NCBI GenBank assembly: GCA_944391265.1
Contig: CALXSX010000049.1
Location: forward strand, 1 to 14,541
DNA: 14,541 bases
Source of the DNA: an uncultured Clostridia bacterium
GTDB taxonomy: Bacteria > Bacillota > Clostridia > UBA1381
Direction: 5' to 3'
The notes under the pieces are model-generated. The model was not told where the DNA came from, ran no database searches, and was given only the letters and a program-made list of their open reading frames with translations. This document shows, in pieces, positions 7,008 to 13,213 of this stretch (positions are counted from its first letter, which is position 1; each line of letters starts with the position of its first letter). The position numbers and the translations under genes were made by a program.

Positions 7008-8653
7008 CCAAAAAAATCTTCAAGTCGATATTTGCGGTGGCGATTGCTGTGCTTGTCGCTTCAATAATCATCATTTTCGGGGTGCTTAACGATTATTTTC
7101 AGATGGAGCAGGGAGAGCAGCTTGAAAACGAGCTGTATCTTGTTTCGCACGGCTTTGAAAATGCAGGAGCGAATTATTTTGAAAATTACGACAGCGATAA
7201 CTGCCGCATAACATGGATAGCTTCTGACGGTACCGTTTTGGCGGATACGGATACAAGCGTTGAAGATGTGGATAACCATGCGGAGCGTGAAGAAGTAAAA
7301 CAGGCGCTTGAAACAGGCTTCGGAGAGAGCGTCAGGTATTCACAAACGCTTCTTGAAAAAGTGTCGTACGTCGCAAAGCTTCAGCCTGACGGCACCGTTT
7401 TGAGAGTGTCCGTTAAAAGCTATACGGCAATACCCATTTTATTAGGTCTTCTTCAGCCGATGATAGTCGTGCTTATTATTGCTGTGGCACTGGCTTCGGT
7501 TTTGGCATCGCGAATGTCAAAGCGTATAGTAAAGCCGCTTAACGCCATAGACCTTGAAGAGCCGCTTTCAAACGATGTTTACGATGAGCTTGCGCCTATG
7601 ATGCGTCATATTGAGCACCAGCGCGCACAGATTTTAAAACAGCTTAATGAAATAAATCGCGACAAGGAAGAGCTCAGCGCGATTACGGATAACTTAGGCG
7701 AGGGACTTATAGTTTTGAACAGCGGTCATCTGATAGTCAGTATCAACCCGGCGGCAAAAAAGATATTCGGCGCTGACGATTCCTGCATAGGCAAGGATTT
7801 TATTGTGATTGACAGGGAACCTGAGGCGGCAAGCCTCATTGACGAAGCTCTTGTGAACGGACACGGCGAAATACGTATTGACAGGAACGGCTGCGTATAC
7901 CGGTTAAGTGCGAGCAGGATAGGTGCTCCCGAAGACAATGCAGGTGCTGTAGTTTTGGTGTTTGACATAACGGAAATGGTGTTCGCAGAAAAAAACAGGC
8001 GCGAGTTTACAGCGAATGTTTCACATGAGCTCAAAACACCGCTTCAGTCAATAATGGGAAGTGCCGAGCTTATCGAAAAGGGATTGGTCAAAAAGGAGGA
8101 TATGCCGACGTTTATAAGCAGAATCCGAAACGAGTCCCAGAGACTGCTTACGCTTATAGAGGATATAATACATCTTTCCCATATGGACGAAAACCGCAAA
8201 ATAGCGTTTGAGGATATCGATTTGTTCGATGTGGTGAAGGAGGTTTGCGATGAGCTTTCTGAAAATGCTGCAAAAAGAAACATCACTGTTACCGTGCAGG
8301 GAGAAAGCCTTCACATAAACGCGGTCAGCAGGCTCGTATACGAAATAGTTTTCAACCTGTTTGACAACGCTGTAAAGTACAACACCGACAGCGGAAAGAT
8401 AGACGTCCGCGTAGCAAAAAGCAAAGAGGGAGCGATTTTTGAGATAACAGATACGGGAATCGGAATCCCGGCAGAGGCGCAAAGCCATGTTTTTGAGCGG
8501 TTTTACCGCGTTGACAAAAGCCGGTCCAAGGCGATAGGCGGCACAGGGCTCGGTCTTTCAATAGTAAAGCACGCCGCCAATTATTTAAAGGCAAGAATAG
8601 AGCTTAAAAGTCAGCCCGGTAAGGGCACGCAGGTAAAGGTCATTTTCAGATAA
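7004..8653 (+). CDS. phoR: Phosphate sensor histidine kinase, PhoR-like
   Basis: A 549-residue membrane kinase. A first helix (about 8-29) and a second (about 143-168) flank an extracellular PAS-like sensor (30-142) with RITWIASDGTVLADTD and the closing PDGTVLRVSV segment. A HAMP-like linker (169-215) and a cytoplasmic PAS domain (about 220-325) lead to HisKA with phosphorylated His341 in NVSHELKTPLQS. The ATPase domain has the N box NLFDNAVKYN (Asn451, Asn455), G1 DTGIGIP (483-489), F box FERFYRVDKSRS (497-508) and G2 GTGLGL (513-518). All catalytic motifs are intact. It is the last gene of the overlapping pst-pho run; no clear terminator follows. Confidence 0.92.
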   Translation: MTKKIFKSIFAVAIAVLVASIIIIFGVLNDYFQMEQGEQLENELYLVSHGFENAGANYFENYDSDNCRITWIASDGTVLADTDTSVEDVDNHAEREEVKQALETGFGESVRYSQTLLEKVSYVAKLQPDGTVLRVSVKSYTAIPILLGLLQPMIVVLIIAVALASVLASRMSKRIVKPLNAIDLEEPLSNDVYDELAPMMRHIEHQRAQILKQLNEINRDKEELSAITDNLGEGLIVLNSGHLIVSINPAAKKIFGADDSCIGKDFIVIDREPEAASLIDEALVNGHGEIRIDRNGCVYRLSASRIGAPEDNAGAVVLVFDITEMVFAEKNRREFTANVSHELKTPLQSIMGSAELIEKGLVKKEDMPTFISRIRNESQRLLTLIEDIIHLSHMDENRKIAFEDIDLFDVVKEVCDELSENAAKRNITVTVQGESLHINAVSRLVYEIVFNLFDNAVKYNTDSGKIDVRVAKSKEGAIFEITDTGIGIPAEAQSHVFERFYRVDKSRSKAIGGTGLGLSIVKHAANYLKARIELKSQPGKGTQVKVIFR

Positions 8654-9003
8654 GAACAGTGACCTTAATTTGCGTATTTGGAGATAATTGCGAATAAAAT
8701 AAAAAAAGATAAGAAATACTTATTAAACAAACACCTTATACAATAGAAATCGTCCCCGAAAATACGGACGCAGCCTTTATTTAGTGAATGGAAGTGGCGG
8801 AGTTCGTCTACATAAGAGAGTACCATTATTGCGTGCTGAATAAAAACCTGTCAGTATATCAAGGCGGAGATTGTATATTTTATATAGAAGAAGTGTTTTG
8901 GATTATGAACAGACTGGTCTGTTTATATACGAAGTTTTTCGGCGCGGAGGGCAGTGAAGCAGCTGTGCCGAAAGATAAATACACTATAACAGGAGATTCC
9001 GAT
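8654..9003 (+). other. Long phoR-ppk gap: ppk leader with small dyads, no gene seen
   Basis: No convincing gene lies here. The ppk frame is open from ATG 8788, but the 72 extra residues resemble no PPK1 N-terminus and the ribosome binding site AGGAG (8991-8995) fixes the start at 9004. A 7-2-7 dyad, AACAGAC-TG-GTCTGTT (8908-8923), follows TTGGAT (8898-8903) and precedes TTTATATAC, so it could be an operator over a ppk promoter. CGTCC (8751-8755) and GGACG (8766-8770) form a weaker inverted repeat. An AT-rich TTATACAAT at 8736-8744 is a possible -10. No TTTACA array like that of pstS is visible. Confidence 0.45.
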
Positions 9004-11079
9004 ATGAAAATAAAATGCTTCAAAAACAGAGAGCTTTCATGGCTTGATTTTAACAAAAGAGTTCTTGAAGAAGCTGCCGACAGCAAGAATCCGCTTTGCG
9101 AGAGAATGACGTTTGCGTCTATTTTCAAGAGTAACCTCGACGAGTTTTTTATGGTCAGGGTGGGAATGCTTTACGACAGCATGCTCTTTGACAACGATCC
9201 CAAAGAGAACAAAACAAATATGAAAGCGTCAGAGCAGCTTTGCGCGATAGCCGAATCCACACGAAAGCTCATGGCAGAGTGCGACGATGTTTTTGACGAG
9301 ATAATGGGGGAAGCGCTATGTTACGGGGTGAGGCTCGTTAACTTCAACAACCTGTCCAAGAGTCAGTCAATAGCCATGGAGAAATATTTTGACAGGGAGA
9401 TACTCCCTCTGCTTTCGCCGCAGATAGTAGGAAGAAAGCACCCGTTTCCCTTCCTTATAAATAAGGAGATTTACGTGCTTGTTGCCCTTGAAACAAAGAA
9501 AAATAACGAAAAGATAGGCATAATTCCGTGCAATACGGGGGTTTTCAGCCGCCTTATACCTGCGCTTGACGAGGAGGGCACGTTCATGCTTGCCGAGGAG
9601 CTGATTCTTCACTATGTAGCAAAGGTCTTTAACGGCTATAAGATAAAGGAAAAGTCCGTTATGAGGATAGTCAGAAACGCCGACATCAATACGGACGAGG
9701 CGTTCAATGACGACGTTGATTACCGCGACGCGATGGAGCGAATAATAAAAAAGCGTAAAAAGCTCTGCCCCGTTAAGCTTGAGTTTTCAAGAAAGCTCAG
9801 CAGTGAAACGATAAAGTACATGTGCTCTATGCTCAACCTTGCCGAGGAGCGTGTTTTCAGGTCTACAAGCCCGCTTGACCTTTCGTTCGTGTCCGAGCTT
9901 CAGGACTTCTTAAAGGATAAAAAAGAGCTTTTTTACACACCTGTCGAGCCGCAGCCGTCATACATGATTGACGAGAATGAGAGCATAATAGAACAGATAA
10001 GAAAAAAAGATGTTCTTCTTTCGTATCCGTACGAGAGCATGAAGCCGTTTCTTAAGATGCTCGAGGAGGCGGCACACGACCCGTCAGTCGTTTCGATAAA
10101 GATGACGCTGTACAGAGTGGCGAAATATTCAAAAATAGTTGAGACGCTTATCTCGGCGGCTGAAAACGGCAAGGAGGTTGTCGTTATAGTCGAGCTGCGG
10201 GCGAGGTTTGACGAGGAAAACAACATAGAATGGTCGAAGCGGCTTGAAGACGCAGGCTGCAGAATTATTTACGGCCTTGACTTCCTTAAGGTGCATTCAA
10301 AGCTTTGCCTTATCGCAAGGAAAACTCAGGACGCGGTTGAGTACATTTCACAGATAGGCACAGGCAACTACAATGAAAAGACGGCAAAGCAGTATACCGA
10401 CTATTCGCTCATGACATCGTCGTACGAGATAGGCAAAGAGGTTGCCAATGTTTTAAACGAGCTTGCGATAGGGAGGGTAGTAGAGGAATCGCAGCACTTG
10501 CTTGTTGCGCCCAAGTGCCTGCAAAACAAGGTTCTTGACATGATAGATGATGAGATAGAAAAGGCTAAGCAGGGTTTTGATGCATATGTCGGAGCAAAAA
10601 TAAACTCTCTTACCGACAAGAAAATAATTGATAAGCTCATAGACGCGTCCGAAGCCGGAGTTAAGGTGGAGCTTATAGTAAGAGGTATATGCTGCCTCGT
10701 CCCGGGAATAAAGGACTATACGGAAAACATTGTTGTAAAGAGCATAGTCGGAAGATTTCTTGAACATTCACGCGTTTATATTTTCGGTGCAGGTGCTGAC
10801 CCCAGGCTGTATATCAGCTCAGCAGACTACATGACGAGAAATACTATACACAGAGTAGAGGTTGCCGTTCCGATTTATGACAGGCAGATTAAAAAGAGAA
10901 TCCTTCATATGTTTGACGTAATGATGAGAGATAACGTAAAGGCGAGGATTATGCAAAGCAACGGCAGGTATGTAAGATTTACGGACGGCACAGAGGAGCC
11001 TTTAAACTCGCAGGAGTATTTCTATAGGGAGGCATATGCCAGGGCTGCCCGTCCGAAAACCGAAGAGATTGTGCAATAA
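9004..11079 (+). CDS. ppk1: Polyphosphate kinase 1
   Basis: A 691-residue PPK1, which reversibly transfers the terminal phosphate of ATP onto polyphosphate. The N-terminal domain starts with the typical NRELSWLDFNKRVLEEA and SNLDEFFMVRVG. The catalytic region shows the conserved VHSKL with His431, the autophosphorylated position, GTGNYNEKTAKQYTDYSL, and LEHSR with His588; their spacing of 157 residues equals that of the two essential histidines in the E. coli enzyme (435 and 592). SSADYMTRN follows. The start at 9004 has AGGAG 8 nt upstream; the in-frame ATG at 8788 would add a non-family extension. The gene lies downstream of the pst-phoPR genes and 14 nt before pfkA, which fits a phosphate-storage role. 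Confidence 0.94.
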   Translation: MKIKCFKNRELSWLDFNKRVLEEAADSKNPLCERMTFASIFKSNLDEFFMVRVGMLYDSMLFDNDPKENKTNMKASEQLCAIAESTRKLMAECDDVFDEIMGEALCYGVRLVNFNNLSKSQSIAMEKYFDREILPLLSPQIVGRKHPFPFLINKEIYVLVALETKKNNEKIGIIPCNTGVFSRLIPALDEEGTFMLAEELILHYVAKVFNGYKIKEKSVMRIVRNADINTDEAFNDDVDYRDAMERIIKKRKKLCPVKLEFSRKLSSETIKYMCSMLNLAEERVFRSTSPLDLSFVSELQDFLKDKKELFYTPVEPQPSYMIDENESIIEQIRKKDVLLSYPYESMKPFLKMLEEAAHDPSVVSIKMTLYRVAKYSKIVETLISAAENGKEVVVIVELRARFDEENNIEWSKRLEDAGCRIIYGLDFLKVHSKLCLIARKTQDAVEYISQIGTGNYNEKTAKQYTDYSLMTSSYEIGKEVANVLNELAIGRVVEESQHLLVAPKCLQNKVLDMIDDEIEKAKQGFDAYVGAKINSLTDKKIIDKLIDASEAGVKVELIVRGICCLVPGIKDYTENIVVKSIVGRFLEHSRVYIFGAGADPRLYISSADYMTRNTIHRVEVAVPIYDRQIKKRILHMFDVMMRDNVKARIMQSNGRYVRFTDGTEEPLNSQEYFYREAYARAARPKTEEIVQ

Positions 11080-11093
11080 TAGGAGATAACGAT

Positions 11094-12170
11094 ATGAAAA
11101 AAGTTGGAATTTTAACAAGCGGCGGCGACTGTCAGGGACTTAATGCCGCGATAAGAAGCGTTGCGAAAGCCCTTTACAGGGAGTTCGGGAAAGATATATC
11201 AATATACGGCATAAAAAACGGGTATACGGGACTCATTGACGGCGATTATTCGCTTATGGAGGAGAGGGATTTTTCGGGGATACTGACGCTCGGCGGAACA
11301 ATTCTCGGCACGTCACGCCAGCCGTTTAAGCAGATAAGGAAGTTTGACGGAAACCCGGTAGACAAGGTTGAAAGAATGAAGATGAACTATAAAAAGCTCG
11401 GCCTTGACTGCCTGTTCGTGCTTGGCGGAAACGGAACTCACAAGACGGCGAATCTTCTTTCAGAGGAGGGGCTGAACGTGATCACTCTCCCGAAAACCAT
11501 TGATAATGATATCTGGGGAACTGACATGACGTTCGGTTTTTACAGCGCTGTTGATATAGCGTCCGACGTTCTTGACAGAATTCATACTACTGCAACGTCG
11601 CACAGCAGAGTTTTTATTGTTGAAATAATGGGGCACAAGGCCGGCTGGCTCACGCTGTATGCAGGAATGGCAAGCGGTTCGGACATTATACTCATACCTG
11701 AAATACCTTATAATATCGATAGTGTTGTAGCAGAGATAGAGCGCAGGGAGAAGACAGGAAAACGGTTTTCCATTCTTGCCGTTGCCGAGGGCGCTGTTTC
11801 CGCAGACGAAGCAAAGCTTGAAAAGAAGGAGTTTAAAAAACTCCGCCAGCAGATGAAATATCCGTCCGTTTCATACCGCATAGCCGACGAAATAGGCAAA
11901 AAAACAGGCAATGAGGTAAGGGTTACTGTGCCGGGTCATTTTCAGAGGGGCGGCTCACCTTGCCCGTATGACAGAATTCTTGCTACGCGGTTCGGAGCTG
12001 CCGCTGCAGCGCTTTTCAGGGAAAAGAAGTACGGAAATATGGTTGCGCTGAGAGATAATGAGGTGGTTGCCGTACCTCTTTGTGAGGTTGCGGGCAAGCT
12101 AAAGAGAGTGCCTGCCGACTGCGAGCAGATAGAGGCGGCAAGAAATATAGGTGTAAACCTCGGAGACTGA
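11094..12170 (+). CDS. pfkA: 6-phosphofructokinase, group III-like (Gly/Lys active-site pattern)
   Basis: A 358-residue phosphofructokinase, which phosphorylates fructose 6-phosphate at C1 in glycolysis. Visible motifs are TSGGDCQGLNAAIR (8-21), GGNGTHKTA (111-119), PKTIDND (133-139) with catalytic Asp137, MGHKAGW (179-185) and PGHFQRGGSPC. Aligned by motif to E. coli PfkA (offset 10), Gly114 matches the ATP-type Gly104, Lys134 occupies position 124 as in PPi-dependent enzymes, and Asn113 replaces Asp103. The Gly/Lys pairing marks the group III or mixed-type PFKs, so the donor may be ATP or PPi. AGGAG (11081-11085) lies 8 nt before the ATG. Probably co-transcribed with ppk; a terminator follows 38 nt after the stop. 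Confidence 0.9.
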   Translation: MKKVGILTSGGDCQGLNAAIRSVAKALYREFGKDISIYGIKNGYTGLIDGDYSLMEERDFSGILTLGGTILGTSRQPFKQIRKFDGNPVDKVERMKMNYKKLGLDCLFVLGGNGTHKTANLLSEEGLNVITLPKTIDNDIWGTDMTFGFYSAVDIASDVLDRIHTTATSHSRVFIVEIMGHKAGWLTLYAGMASGSDIILIPEIPYNIDSVVAEIERREKTGKRFSILAVAEGAVSADEAKLEKKEFKKLRQQMKYPSVSYRIADEIGKKTGNEVRVTVPGHFQRGGSPCPYDRILATRFGAAAAALFREKKYGNMVALRDNEVVAVPLCEVAGKLKRVPADCEQIEAARNIGVNLGD

Positions 12171-12208
12171 TTCTTTTAACCGTAAGCGCCCGGCCGGGGT
12201 AAAATTAC

Positions 12209-12247
12209 AGCGGCTGTAAAAACTTTGTTTTCTACAGCCGCTTTTTT
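12209..12247 (+). terminator. Intrinsic terminator after pfkA
   Basis: A 10-bp stem AGCGGCTGTA/TACAGCCGCT (12209-12218 with 12233-12242) and an A/T-rich loop that can extend the helix are followed by six T residues (12242-12247). It closes the ppk-pfkA unit. It lies 48 nt beyond the 3' end of the convergent RHH gene and may serve it weakly too, but the opposite strand has only a short interrupted T-run. Confidence 0.88.
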
Positions 12248-12289
12248 CATGGAACAGAATATCAGCGTGTGTGAAAACATCCGCTTTGT

Positions 12290-12490
12290 CTATTTCCGCG
12301 TCGGTTTTACGTTTACGTCCGGGTTGATTTTTCCGTTTATGCGTCCGTTTGTTTCTTCAAAAGCCCGGATATTCTCTCTGATTAAAACAAGGACGTGGCT
12401 GTTTACACTCCGTCCCTCGTAATCAGCAACATAGGCAAGCTTTTTCAGCATTTCTTCCTCTATTCTTATCGATACGCTCTTTATAGCCAT
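12290..12490 (-). CDS. Small ribbon-helix-helix (Arc-type) DNA-binding protein
   Basis: A 66-residue protein with the ribbon-helix-helix layout of Arc/CopG-type repressors and many antitoxins. A short beta strand (IKSVSIRI, residues 3-10) supplies DNA contacts; helix A covers about 11-24, the turn EGRSVNS follows, and helix B runs to about residue 47. A polar tail (GRINGKINPDVNV, about 49-61) ends the protein. Its ATG is preceded by GGAGTGA at 12501-12495. It is divergent from the SLOG gene across 74 nt holding a 31-bp palindrome, the probable operator, so autoregulation and joint control of the partner are likely but inferred. No adjacent RelE/MazF-like toxin is seen. Confidence 0.82.
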   Translation of the reverse strand: MAIKSVSIRIEEEMLKKLAYVADYEGRSVNSHVLVLIRENIRAFEETNGRINGKINPDVNVKPTRK

Positions 12491-12521
12491 ACAATCACTC
12501 CATAATAAATATATTAAATGT

Positions 12522-12552
12522 ATTTTATAGATATACTGTATATCTATAAAAT
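12522..12552. promoter_or_regulatory. 31-bp palindromic operator between the RHH and SLOG genes
   Basis: Perfect 14-bp arms (ATTTTATAGATATA at 12522-12535 and its complement at 12539-12552) flank the 3-nt centre CTG. The site lies in the divergent intergenic region and contains -10-like hexamers on both strands: TATACT (12532-12537, plus) and TATACA (12542-12537, minus). A protein bound here would block both promoters. The adjacent RHH protein is the obvious candidate binder. A cruciform or RNA hairpin role is less likely because the arms are A/T-rich. Confidence 0.75.
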
Positions 12553-12564
12553 TTTGGAAACGGA

Positions 12565-13101
12565 GTGAACAGGTATGGAAAAAAGAAATGTTGCTTTGTC
12601 GGTCACAGAAAAATTGTAATTTCCGATAAGCTTTACATCAGGGTCAGAGCAATTATTGAAGATTTAATTATTAACAAAAAAGTGGAAATTTTCTTTTTTG
12701 GAAGCAGGAGTGAGTTTAATGATTTGTGTCATCAAACGGTAAGCATTTTAAAAGAAAAATATCCGCATATAAAAAGAATTTACGTCCGAGCCGAATTCGC
12801 CGTCATTGATGATGATTATGCCGATTATCTTTTGCGTTATTTTGAAGATACGTATTATCCTCAAAAACTTTTACGCGCGTGTAAAGCTGCATATGTCGAG
12901 AGAAATTTTGAAATGATTGATATGAGTGATTTTTGTGTCATCTGCTTAGATGAATCTTATCAACCTGAAAGACGCAAAAACAGCCGCAGCAGCCTGAATG
13001 AGTAACAACCCGGGAGCGGAACGAAACTTGCCTGCGATTATGCAATGCGCAAGGATATTACAATCATAAACATTTTTGATAAAAACGGTGACCTGTTTTA
13101 A
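12565..13101 (+). pseudogene. SLOG/DUF1273-family protein gene, interrupted by an in-frame stop
   Basis: The frame reads 146 codons from GTG 12565 to a TAA (13003-13005), then stays open in the same frame for 31 codons to a TAA at 13099-13101. Recognisable SLOG/DUF1273-like features are KCCFVGHRKI (8-17), FFFGSRSEFNDLCH (43-56), IKRIYVRAEF, DDYADYLL, AAYVERNFEMIDMSDFCVI and, after the stop, QPGSGTKLACDYA and IINIF. From memory, relatives carry a Tyr just before QPxSGTK, so the stop looks like a Tyr-to-UAA change. ATG 12575 with GGAGTGA (12562-12568) looks like the native start but is one base out of frame at an A6 run (12579-12584). SLOG folds bind nucleotides; the exact role is unknown. Probably decaying, possibly recoded. 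Confidence 0.72.
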
Positions 13102-13169
13102 TGAAATAAGGTTTTGTGCAAACAATATTTGCCGCTGCTGAAAAGTTTGCCGCATAATGTACATATTTT

Positions 13170-13209
13170 AAAAACAGCGGGCTGTCCGTTCGGCAGCGCC
13201 GCTGTTTTT
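13170..13209. terminator. Bidirectional terminator between the SLOG gene and clpC
   Basis: Perfect 11-bp arms AAAAACAGCGG/CCGCTGTTTTT (13170-13180 with 13199-13209) enclose an 18-nt loop with an inner GCTG/CAGC pairing. Each strand ends in a run of at least five T, so it can stop transcription of both convergent genes. It starts 4 nt beyond the clpC stop codon on the minus strand. The 112 nt from 13102 to 13213 hold nothing else recognisable. Confidence 0.88.
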
Positions 13210-13213
13210 CACC

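Noticed and set aside
8751..8770. CGTCC/GGACG inverted repeat as a terminator for the pst-pho operon
   Set aside because: A 5-bp stem with a 10-nt loop and no T-run is too weak; it could arise by chance.
8788..9003. In-frame 72-residue N-terminal extension of ppk
   Set aside because: It does not resemble a PPK1 N-terminus, while ATG 9004 has a good ribosome binding site and begins at the expected NRELSWLDF region.
12189..12198. CCCGGCCGGG palindrome after pfkA
   Set aside because: It is a short self-complementary GC run without loop or T-tail, and no partner feature supports a regulatory role.
12225..12422. Plus-strand open frame opposite the RHH gene
   Set aside because: It shadows the RHH coding strand, begins inside the terminator loop and has no ribosome binding site or recognisable domain.
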